A stretch of DNA of 5,803 nucleotides, taken from the NCBI GenBank assembly GCA_964650945.1, contig CAZYXU010000201.1, positions 1 to 5,803 on the forward strand, in the 5' to 3' direction. The position numbers and the translations under genes are program-made. Below are positions 1 to 4,684 of the stretch, in pieces. Numbering within the stretch: position 1 is the first letter of the stretch; each line of letters opens with the position of its first letter. This DNA is from JAXGPF01 sp964650945 (lineage in GTDB: Bacteria; Verrucomicrobiota; Kiritimatiellia; JAAZAB01). The notes below the pieces were generated by a model. That model did not search any database, was not told where the DNA came from, and saw only the letters and a program-made list of their open reading frames with translations.

Positions 1-821
1 CCATTGGTCTGAATATAATTGCCGGCCGCGGCATGGCGCAGCGCGGCCAGAAACGCCGGCTGGGGGCGGGCCGATTCCAGGCCCCGCAGGAAAGCGAATC
101 GGAACGGCTCATGAAACTGCCGGAAAACGGGGGACCAAAGCAGCGCCGCGCGGTCGTAATGGGCAAGTTGCCCCATGGGGTCAATGACCGGCACCACCAG
201 GTTGGCGCAAAGGTTCAGCCGCAGTTTATCCAGGGATCCATGGGCGGCCAGCACGCTTAATGGCAAGGCGACCTCGGCTTGCCAGCCGGCATCCGTGACG
301 CAAACGGCGGAGCGCCAGGGAATGTCCCACTGGCGGTCGGCATCGTAATCGCCCCCGGCATTGCGCGTTTTCTGCTGTTCGGCGCGCACATTCGCGGCAT
401 TCAGAACGTAATGGTAATACAGCCGCCCCTCCGTCCCCGGGTCCAGAAATATTTCAATGGAATCATCCTGGTGGACGCTGCCGTCCCGCTCGCGTATTTT
501 CGGATGAATGCTTTGCGGGCGGGGGTGGTTTATCAGCGCGGCGATGTACAGCCATTGCCGATCCCACGCCAGTTTGAACCGCGCCCCCTCGGCCGGCTGG
601 TTGCCGGGATAAGCGAAAACGCGATCAACGACCGCGGCCGTTTGCCAGCACTGGTCGTCCAGGCGGCCATCGAGGACCGGCGGCGCGGCGCAAAACGGCG
701 CCGTCAATTCCGGCGGCGGCGGGAGGTCCGCCGGCACGGCAAACACCGCCCCGCCGCACAAGGCCAGCGCGACGCGCAAAGCCTGGCGGAACCGGATATG
801 TACGCTGGACCGGCTGAACAT
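1..821 (-). CDS. Secreted CBM9-like carbohydrate-binding domain protein, C-terminus cut by window edge
   Basis: The frame is open from an ATG at 821 to the left edge, giving 273 codons with no stop, so the C-terminus is missing. A Shine-Dalgarno GGGAGG (827-832) sits 5 bases upstream of the ATG. The N-terminus looks like a signal peptide: arginines at residues 4, 10, 12 and 16, a hydrophobic run over about 15-28, and a likely cleavage after AVFA (residue 28). The mature part opens with PPVLDGRLDDQCW (47-59), then AWDRQWLYIA (85-94), DDSIEIFLDPG (119-129), a YYHYVLNAAN strand near 135-145, and GWQAEVALPLSVL near 182-194. This order is typical of the CBM9/DOMON-like fold (Pfam CBM9_1-like family), which binds sugars or occurs as a domain of exported glycoside-active proteins. 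I infer export to the periplasm or surface. It follows fucU by 75 bases on the same strand. Further domains, possibly catalytic, may lie beyond the edge. Confidence 0.8.
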   Translation of the reverse strand, partial: MFSRSSVHIRFRQALRVALALCGGAVFAVPADLPPPPELTAPFCAAPPVLDGRLDDQCWQTAAVVDRVFAYPGNQPAEGARFKLAWDRQWLYIAALINHPRPQSIHPKIRERDGSVHQDDSIEIFLDPGTEGRLYYHYVLNAANVRAEQQKTRNAGGDYDADRQWDIPWRSAVCVTDAGWQAEVALPLSVLAAHGSLDKLRLNLCANLVVPVIDPMGQLAHYDRAALLWSPVFRQFHEPFRFAFLRGLESARPQPAFLAALRHAAAGNYIQTN

Positions 822-825
822 GGCA

Positions 826-833
826 TCCTCCCT
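826..833 (-). promoter_or_regulatory. Ribosome binding site of the CBM9-like gene
   Basis: On the minus strand AGGGAGGA precedes the ATG at 821 by four bases (five counted from GGGAGG). It supports that start. An overlapping ATG at 826-824 is out of frame and too close to the Shine-Dalgarno to be used. Confidence 0.6.
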
Positions 834-896
834 TAATGCGCCTGTGATAGAAATTGCGAAAGCAATATTATAGCCTTCCATCTGACGCCGGCAAAG

Positions 897-1322
897 TTAA
901 TTCATTACCGGGCCTTTTTTCAAAATCAGATTCCCGTCGGCCTCGGATGTCATGACCACGGCGTAGGCCCGGCCGGCCCGTTCGTAAAAGGCATATCGTT
1001 CGACCAGTTCCAATTCCGGCACGCGGCATTTTTGGGCCGCGAATATCTCGCGAAACTTCGCATACGCAACCGGCTCCGCATTGCTCCAGGGACGGTAGTC
1101 CATGACCGCCGCCGGATGCTTGACAAACCCGTCCAGCGGGAAGAACGGCAGGATGGCCGCCAGCAAGTCGGTTAACGGCACGCCGTCGGCCCGGATCAGG
1201 CGTTTGGCCAGGGCCGGCCCGGGGAAATCGGCGTCGGCCAGAACAATTTCATCGCCATGTCCCATGCTCATCAGCGCATGCATGAGATCCGGCGAAATAC
1301 AGGCGGGGATATTGCGCAACAT
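897..1322 (-). CDS. fucU: L-fucose mutarotase, RbsD/FucU family
   Basis: This 141-residue protein matches E. coli FucU (about 140 aa) along its whole length as I remember that sequence. It should interconvert the alpha and beta anomers of L-fucose, or of a related pyranose, in the cytoplasm without a cofactor. Visible family blocks are ISPDL (9-13), the MGHGDEIVLADADFP block (20-34) with the conserved His22 and Asp30, RADGVPLTDLL (44-54), FPLD (61-64), the FYERAGRAYAVVMT block (about 112-125), and the C-terminal ILKKG. The residue before GN near the C-terminus is Asp (EADGN), where I recall Tyr in E. coli; this may be ordinary variation. Start at ATG 1322 is supported by AGGAAG nine bases upstream. 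Its neighbours are a sugar/polyol dehydrogenase upstream and an exported CBM9-like protein downstream, which fits sugar catabolism. RbsD (ribose pyranase) is the alternative, but HGDE, RADG and FYERA favour FucU. Confidence 0.9.
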   Translation of the reverse strand: MLRNIPACISPDLMHALMSMGHGDEIVLADADFPGPALAKRLIRADGVPLTDLLAAILPFFPLDGFVKHPAAVMDYRPWSNAEPVAYAKFREIFAAQKCRVPELELVERYAFYERAGRAYAVVMTSEADGNLILKKGPVMN

Positions 1323-1331
1323 GTGATATTG

Positions 1332-1337
1332 CTTCCT
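1332..1337 (-). promoter_or_regulatory. Ribosome binding site of fucU
   Basis: On the minus strand AGGAAG lies nine bases before the ATG at 1322. It directly abuts the last GGTT unit of the repeat at 1338-1391. Confidence 0.55.
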
Positions 1338-1391
1338 GGTTCAGGGGGTTATGGGTTTAAGGGTTGATTGAGGTTCAGCGGTTCGTGGGTT
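1338..1391. repeat. GGTT array with about 8-base period, next to the fucU RBS
   Basis: Seven GGTT tetramers start at 1338, 1347, 1354, 1362, 1372, 1380 and 1388, so the spacing is 7-10 bases. The intervening bases vary. On the coding (minus) strand it reads as repeated AACC blocks, forming a pyrimidine/A-rich leader immediately before the fucU Shine-Dalgarno. I see no coding potential. It could be a decayed simple repeat or a leader element of fucU mRNA. Confidence 0.6.
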
Positions 1392-1428
1392 GTATGGTGA
1401 AATACATTTTGATTTCAAGCATTCTCAA

Positions 1429-1458
1429 GGTATATTCATCATCATAAATGGCTCTCAA
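1429..1458 (-). promoter_or_regulatory. Possible sigma70-like promoter for fucU
   Basis: On the minus strand TTGAGA (1458-1453) and TATACC (1434-1429) are separated by 18 bases in an AT-rich stretch, about 107 bases upstream of the fucU ATG. The match to TTGACA/TATAAT is partial, and promoter consensus in this lineage is uncertain. It would allow fucU and the CBM9-like gene to be transcribed independently of the dehydrogenase, whose stop lies beyond the repeat element. Confidence 0.2.
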
Positions 1459-1474
1459 TTATTAATAAATATTT

Positions 1475-1502
1475 TGGCAGAACCATTTTTTGGCAGAACC
1501 AT
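1475..1502 (+). repeat. Two forward TGGCAGAACCAT motifs, 16-base step
   Basis: Perfect copies of TGGCAGAACCAT at 1475-1486 and 1491-1502 are separated by a T-run. They are the inverse complement of the motifs in the 1570-1733 array, so the two sides can pair as a stem in DNA or RNA. The same two-motif, 16-base-step arrangement recurs at 4636-4663. Confidence 0.9.
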
Positions 1503-1569
1503 TTCAGAACCGGAAAGGGCAATTTTCTGTAAGAATAAATTTATTGAAATAATTCACCCGTAAAACAGC

Positions 1570-1733
1570 TTGGTTCTGCCAATTCCCCCGTTCTGCTCCG
1601 CCAATGGTTCTGCCAATCCCTCCCTTCTGCTCCGCCAATGGTTCTGCCATAAAATGGTTCTGCCAATTCCCCCGTTCTGCTCCGCCAATGGTTCTGCCAA
1701 TCCCTCCACTCTGCTCCGCCAATGGTTCTGCCG
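1570..1733. repeat. Higher-order tandem array: 34-base units in an 84-base period
   Basis: Four 34-base units lie at 1570-1603, 1604-1637, 1654-1687 and 1688-1721. Each begins with (A/T)TGGTTCTGCC and ends with CTGCTCCGCCA. A 16-base spacer unit, ATGGTTCTGCCATAAA, sits at 1638-1653, and a terminal motif ATGGTTCTGCCG at 1722-1733. Units 1 and 3 share the AATTCCCCCG centre; units 2 and 4 share AATCCCTCC. The block of unit 1, unit 2 and spacer therefore has been duplicated with an 84-base period. Because 84 is divisible by 3, open frames run through both strands, but they are repeat translation and not credible genes. Confidence 0.9.
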
Positions 1734-1759
1734 TCAATGATTTTGCTGAAATGTTTTTT

Positions 1760-1786
1760 CTTTGCGTTCCTTGCGATCTTTCGTGG
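1760..1786 (-). repeat. 9-base-period dispersed repeat, copy A
   Basis: Three 9-base units, CTTTGCGTT, CCTTGCGAT and CTTTCGTGG, run in tandem and are followed by ATAA. On the minus strand this reads CCACGAAAG, ATCGCAAGG, AACGCAAAG. Copy B at 2951-2977 has the same period, orientation and TAA-type flank. It lies just downstream of the dehydrogenase stop. Confidence 0.65.
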
Positions 1787-1810
1787 ATAATTTTCAAATT
1801 TCATCCGTTC

Positions 1811-2938
1811 TCACGGCGCCACTACCGCCTTTACAATTTCCTTCCCATCCAGCACCCCGTCGCCGCCCACGGCCGCCAGCGCGCGCGGCAAATCCTCCAG
1901 CGCCACCCGATGGGTGATCAGCTTGTCCAGCGGGATGCGCCGGTCCGCAATCAACGGCAAGGCCCGCACGAAATGCTCCGCTTCGTTGTCAAAGCTGCCG
2001 ATGATCCGGATACCCTTGGCCAGGAGGTCGGTGCAGGGATTGAATGGAAATGTTCCCGAATCCACGAAATTGCCCACTTCCACTAACGTCCCGCTGTTGC
2101 GCACGAATCCCAGGCATTCCCGGAAGGCCGGCGCCGATCCGACAGTGTTGATCACGACATCCGCGCCCTTCAGGTTCAGCGAATGCTTGAAAACAAAATC
2201 GCGGCGGTGCTTTTCATCCGGCAGGTCCGAGGAGCAAATGGTGAAATCCGCGCCCATGGCGCGCGCCAGTTCCAGGCGTTTCCGGTTTTTGCGTCCGGTG
2301 GCAATCACGCGCGCGGCGCCGGCCAGTTTACTGCAGGCAATGGTCAACAGGCCGATCGGGCCGCAGCCCTGCACCACGACCGTATCCCCGATTTTAATAT
2401 TGGCATGCAGCATGGAATGCACCACCACCGCCATCGGTTCCAGAAACGCCGTGCGTTCGGCGCTGGCATCCGACTTCAACACAACGGAATTTGGATCGTG
2501 GATGTAAAGATAATCGCCGTAGCCGCCGGTGAAATGCGGCTCGCAGTCGGCATGCGGCCAGGTGCCGTAGGTTTTCCAGTCGGTACATTTTTCCGGGGTC
2601 TTGGCAATGGTGCAGAAATAGCATTTATGGCAGTGAATGGCGGGACAGACCCCGATCCGGTCGCCGATCTGCAACGGCCGGCCGATGTAATCCTTGGCCA
2701 CCCCCGCGCCCAGCGCCGCCACCGTGCCGGAGATTTCATGCCCGAGACTGATGGGATACTCGCAGCCCACCGCCTCCGCCGGTGCGCGCCAGGTATGGTA
2801 ATCCGTGCCGCAGATGCCGCACAACTCGATTTTCATCAGGATAGCGCCCGGCGCCGGTTCCGGCACCGGATAATTCCCGATCACAAAATCACCCCGCGGC
2901 GCCGCCAACAGACTCGCCCGCCCCATTTGCTTCGACAT
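1811..2938 (-). CDS. Zinc-dependent MDR-family sugar/polyol dehydrogenase
   Basis: This 375-residue protein is a complete medium-chain dehydrogenase/reductase. It should oxidise a sugar alcohol or sugar hydroxyl (or reduce the ketone) with NAD(P) in the cytoplasm. The N-terminal GroES-like domain has CGICGTDYH (40-48, catalytic-zinc Cys43), GHE (66-68, His67/Glu68) and LEP (166-168). The structural-zinc lobe has Cys103, Cys106, Cys109 and Cys118. The Rossmann domain shows GCGPIG (191-196), then a strand ending VIATGRKNRKR. A Gly with a basic run replaces the acidic residue usual in strictly NAD-binding members, so NADP use is possible. ATG 2938 has AAAGGA upstream at 7-base spacing, formed by the edge of a 9-base repeat. 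It lies 128 bases after the SIS gene on the same strand. Sorbitol, threonine and L-idonate dehydrogenases share these motifs, so the substrate is open. Confidence 0.88.
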   Translation of the reverse strand: MSKQMGRASLLAAPRGDFVIGNYPVPEPAPGAILMKIELCGICGTDYHTWRAPAEAVGCEYPISLGHEISGTVAALGAGVAKDYIGRPLQIGDRIGVCPAIHCHKCYFCTIAKTPEKCTDWKTYGTWPHADCEPHFTGGYGDYLYIHDPNSVVLKSDASAERTAFLEPMAVVVHSMLHANIKIGDTVVVQGCGPIGLLTIACSKLAGAARVIATGRKNRKRLELARAMGADFTICSSDLPDEKHRRDFVFKHSLNLKGADVVINTVGSAPAFRECLGFVRNSGTLVEVGNFVDSGTFPFNPCTDLLAKGIRIIGSFDNEAEHFVRALPLIADRRIPLDKLITHRVALEDLPRALAAVGGDGVLDGKEIVKAVVAP

Positions 2939-2950
2939 ACATCATTCCTT

Positions 2951-2977
2951 TTGTGCATCTTGTGCTTCTTGTGGCTA
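2951..2977 (-). repeat. 9-base-period dispersed repeat, copy B
   Basis: Units TTGTGCATC, TTGTGCTTC and TTGTGGCTA run in tandem and are followed by ATT. On the minus strand this gives TAGCCACAA, GAAGCACAA, GATGCACAA leading straight into the AAGGA Shine-Dalgarno (2946-2950) of the dehydrogenase. It shares period, orientation and the CCAC start with copy A at 1760-1786. Confidence 0.7.
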
Positions 2978-3004
2978 ATTTCCCGCCTTCGCCAGGCTTC
3001 GGCG

Positions 3005-3032
3005 CGACACCCGACACGCGACACCCGACACG
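3005..3032. repeat. Heptamer tandem repeat (CGACACC/CGACACG)
   Basis: Four gapless 7-base units alternate CGACACC, CGACACG, CGACACC, CGACACG, which is a perfect 14-base duplication. It sits in the 128-base gap between the SIS gene and the dehydrogenase, which also holds a GC-rich segment (2984-3004) and the 9-base repeat. No gene is visible there. Confidence 0.8.
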
Positions 3033-3066
3033 CGTATCCCTCCGACACACCCTATCCCCACGGGCC

Positions 3067-3651
3067 CTATTCATCCTCCACATTGAAATCCATGTATCCG
3101 TCCAGGTTGGTATGGCGTTTGGCCATCTGTGCGGCAGTTATCCCGAGTTTTTTCATCAGCAACTGGATGACGATGTCCTCGAAAACAAAAATTGTCTGCT
3201 CGAACAATGCCGCCATCGGCTGAATGGACGGAATCTCATAGGCGCGGCCGCCATGGACCTGACCGCGGAGCGACACCGTGAAATCGCAGAGTTTGGCGGC
3301 CTTGGAATGCGGGTTGGCGGTAATGGCCACTACCCTGGCGCCGGCGCGCTTCGCGAACCCCATGACCGTGTAGCCGATGGTGGTGCAGGCGGCATTGACC
3401 AGCAGCAGATCGCCCGGCCCGATATTCGGGCAGGTGGTGTCAAAGACCACATGGGCATCGAGCCCCATGTGCATCAGGCGCATGACGAACGCCCGCACGG
3501 CGCATTTCATCCGGCCCATGCCGAACACCTGGATGCACTTGGCGGCGGCAATCGCATCCAGCAGTTTGCCCACCTCGTCATCCTTCACATCCAGCAGCAC
3601 CTGGCGGTGTTCCGCCAGCACAATTTCCGCCAGTTTTTTATATTCGGACAT
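3067..3651 (-). CDS. SIS-domain protein, 6-phospho-3-hexuloisomerase (PHI/HxlB)-like
   Basis: This 194-residue protein resembles archaeal and bacterial 6-phospho-3-hexuloisomerases end to end as I remember them. Visible blocks are QVFGMGR (41-47), FVMRLMHMGLDAHVV (55-69), TTCP (72-75), GDLLLVNAACTT (80-91), VVAITANP, FEQT (150-153, with the conserved Glu), and the C-terminal RHTNLDGY (179-186). PHI interconverts 6-phospho-3-hexulose and fructose 6-phosphate as a tetramer. Here the usual sugar-phosphate loop SGSGET reads NAACTT (86-91), and GxGRS reads GMGRMK, so phosphosugar binding may be altered and the substrate different. Start is ATG 3651, chosen for the AGGAGG six bases upstream. An upstream in-frame ATG at 3684 lies in the repeat array and has no comparable site. 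No hexulose-phosphate synthase is seen nearby. KdsD/GutQ-type isomerases are less likely given the length and the RHxN tail. Confidence 0.85.
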   Translation of the reverse strand: MSEYKKLAEIVLAEHRQVLLDVKDDEVGKLLDAIAAAKCIQVFGMGRMKCAVRAFVMRLMHMGLDAHVVFDTTCPNIGPGDLLLVNAACTTIGYTVMGFAKRAGARVVAITANPHSKAAKLCDFTVSLRGQVHGGRAYEIPSIQPMAALFEQTIFVFEDIVIQLLMKKLGITAAQMAKRHTNLDGYMDFNVEDE

Positions 3652-3657
3652 GACAAA

Positions 3658-3663
3658 CCTCCT
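3658..3663 (-). promoter_or_regulatory. Strong ribosome binding site that fixes the SIS gene start
   Basis: On the minus strand a perfect AGGAGG lies six bases before ATG 3651. It rules against the longer in-frame start at 3684, which would add 11 residues encoded partly by a repeat motif. The repeat cassette ends only about 10 bases further upstream, so this site escaped the insertion. Confidence 0.8.
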
Positions 3664-3675
3664 ATTATCAAGCGT

Positions 3676-3784
3676 CAGAACCATACTTTGAAGACGGAAC
3701 CGGATGCAGAGTTTTTGGCAGAATCATTTTTGGCAGAACCATACTTTGATGACGGAACCGGATTCAAAGTTTTGGCAGTATTAT
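3676..3784 (+). repeat. 58-base direct duplication with forward repeat motifs, left flank of cassette
   Basis: CAGAACCATACTTTG starts at 3676 and again at 3734, a 58-base period. The match continues through GACGGAACCGGAT and ends in GTTTTGGCAG. Motif copies are CGTCAGAACCAT (3673-3684), TGGCAGAATCAT (3716-3727), TGGCAGAACCAT (3731-3742) and a decayed TGGCAGTATTAT (3773-3784). The last copy contains the stop codon of the GxxExxY gene. The GAACCGGA block also occurs in the gene-less element, around 1507-1514. Confidence 0.85.
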
Positions 3785-4581
3785 GACTTGATATTTTTAA
3801 GCGTAATGGTCTTATGGTCCATATTGATCCATTGCATATAATGCAAATTAGTGTGATTCATCAACCGGCGTAAGTGGCCTTCATATGCGCGAATTTGGCT
3901 TCGTATCGCAGAAAGATGCCAGGCAGTATTTTGATTTAACAGGCACATATTCTGGCTGCCTACAATTCGCCCAGCCAAAACTACTTGAACAGGCATAATA
4001 CCCGCCCCTGGCGCAGCAAGTAACTGCAATAATGCTTCCCTGTAGAGACTCACATCATAAAAAGCGCCCCAGTCGGCAAGCAGACTATGTAACGAATCAT
4101 AAAGCTGACAACTTGCATTATCTACTTTACACCACTCATCCGCAATCATCTCAAAGGACAAGCGTTCAGCATGCGTCAGCGTTGTTGAGATAAATCGTGA
4201 CATCACTGATGGAGGACGGAAGTTAAGAAGCTTGCCATGAAACAGATTCGTCAAATGAAGGTAGGTGATGAGTTGCTTTTCGTGATGCCCCGAGAGCGCG
4301 TCAATAGCTTTCAACTCGTAAATAACGCCGCCTTGAACCATCAGGTCTAAATATAAAGGCTTGACGAAGTTGCCATGCGATATGCGAATCTGGACTTCGC
4401 GTTGTACTTCCATCCTATCGTTTTGACAACGTTCCGCCAATTCCGTCTGATAAATCCGCTCGTCGCAAAAGCGTCCAATTTCATTATGAATATCGAACAC
4501 ATGCCGCATAACAACTTTATCCACGGCATGAAAACTTTCTTGATCAACAGGCCGAAGTTCAATATTGCATTCTATTGGCAC
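3781..4581 (-). CDS. Long-form GxxExxY protein with PD-(D/E)xK nuclease-like domain
   Basis: This 266-residue protein belongs to the GxxExxY family, placed in the PD-(D/E)xK nuclease superfamily (PDDEXK_3); its biological role is not established. The N-terminal half carries HNEIGRFCDERIYQTEL (32-48), the family motif region, where Glu41 and Tyr44 are kept but the usual Gly three residues before Glu is Phe38. The nuclease core follows: Asp79 in YLDLMV, ELK (89-91), then Q103xxxYL (103-108), the QxxxY helix of RecB-like nucleases. Residues from about 130 to 266 form an extension absent from the common short form of about 125-130 aa; it includes YEGHLRRLMNHTNLHYMQWIN. I recall similar long forms in Verrucomicrobiota and Lentisphaerota genomes. 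Start is GTG 4581 with AGGTG four bases upstream. The gene is AT-richer than its neighbours and the repeats reach both ends, its stop codon lying in a decayed motif. It looks like cassette cargo, or the cassette's own enzyme, rather than part of sugar metabolism. Confidence 0.85.
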   Translation of the reverse strand: MPIECNIELRPVDQESFHAVDKVVMRHVFDIHNEIGRFCDERIYQTELAERCQNDRMEVQREVQIRISHGNFVKPLYLDLMVQGGVIYELKAIDALSGHHEKQLITYLHLTNLFHGKLLNFRPPSVMSRFISTTLTHAERLSFEMIADEWCKVDNASCQLYDSLHSLLADWGAFYDVSLYREALLQLLAAPGAGIMPVQVVLAGRIVGSQNMCLLNQNTAWHLSAIRSQIRAYEGHLRRLMNHTNLHYMQWINMDHKTITLKNIKS

Positions 4582-4585
4582 AATT

Positions 4586-4590
4586 CACCT
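4586..4590 (-). promoter_or_regulatory. Ribosome binding site before the GxxExxY GTG start
   Basis: On the minus strand AGGTG sits four bases before GTG 4581, which decides the start. The equivalent block in the gene-less element (1551-1559) is preserved as GGGTGAATT, while the start codon position there reads ATT. Confidence 0.5.
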
Positions 4591-4635
4591 GCAAAACAGT
4601 TTGATGCTGCCGCTACAATATTCAAACGCATTCAA

Positions 4636-4663
4636 TGGCAGAACCATTTTACGGCAGAACCAT
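4636..4663 (+). repeat. Two forward TGGCAGAACCAT motifs, 16-base step, right flank of cassette
   Basis: TGGCAGAACCAT at 4636-4647 and CGGCAGAACCAT at 4652-4663 repeat the layout of 1475-1502. Bases 4653-4662 (GGCAGAACCA) are perfectly complementary to 4686-4695 (TGGTTCTGCC) across a 23-base loop, so a 10-base-pair stem can form upstream of the GxxExxY gene. Confidence 0.85.
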
Positions 4664-4684
4664 TTTTACGGATTTTTTATGATA

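Larger units (their letters stand above)
1471..1748 (-). mobile_element. Gene-less, MITE-like derivative of the GxxExxY repeat cassette
   Basis: This element occupies the middle of the 488-base gap between the dehydrogenase and fucU. Its left end carries two forward TGGCAGAACCAT motifs (1475-1486, 1491-1502). Its right end carries an inverted array of ATGGTTCTGCC units (1570-1733) plus a decayed copy at 1737-1748. Between them, 1542-1580 matches 4573-4611, the leader and start region of the GxxExxY gene, at 31 of 39 aligned bases, including the AATTCACC block that carries its Shine-Dalgarno on the minus strand. No GxxExxY coding sequence remains. The right terminus (1715-1733) matches that of the full cassette (4762-4780) at 18 of 19 bases. 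I infer an internally deleted derivative mobilised or duplicated with the full cassette. Exact borders and target duplications are not resolvable. Confidence 0.6.

Noticed and set aside
279..836. Plus-strand 185-codon open frame
   Set aside because: It lies opposite the CBM9-like gene, which has a signal peptide, domain motifs and a good ribosome binding site. The plus-strand product is rich in Arg, Pro and Gly and shows no domain, as expected for an antisense shadow in GC-rich DNA.
853..866. ATTGC-GAAA-GCAAT hairpin in the fucU to CBM9 gap, as a terminator
   Set aside because: The stem is only 5 base pairs and AT-rich, with no T-run after it in the transcribed direction. It is probably chance.
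1570..1733. Possible CRISPR array
   Set aside because: The repeated part (11-13 bases) is too short, the intervening segments are themselves repeated between units, and spacing alternates between 34 and 16 bases. No cas genes are in view.
1541..1804. Minus-strand 87-codon frame starting 6 bases after the dehydrogenase stop, with a 28-residue internal repeat (GRTIGGAE)
   Set aside because: It is tempting because of the tight spacing and repeat structure, but it is built from the 9-base repeat and the 84-base array, it has only a weak ribosome binding site, and the overlapping frame at 1504-1797 is equally open. Absence of stops in the repeat units explains both.
2183..3223. Plus-strand 346-codon open frame, longest of the plus strand
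   Set aside because: It runs antisense across most of the dehydrogenase, an intergenic repeat region and part of the SIS gene. The product has no recognisable fold, and the opposite-strand genes carry full catalytic motif sets.
3652..3684. Longer SIS protein starting at ATG 3684
   Set aside because: The extra 11 residues are encoded by a repeat motif and the ribosome binding site itself, no good Shine-Dalgarno precedes 3684, and ATG 3651 has AGGAGG at ideal spacing.
2953..3786. Plus-strand 277-codon open frame over the SIS gene
   Set aside because: It is antisense to a clear PHI-like gene with a perfect AGGAGG and it begins in short-period repeats. It has no domain signature.
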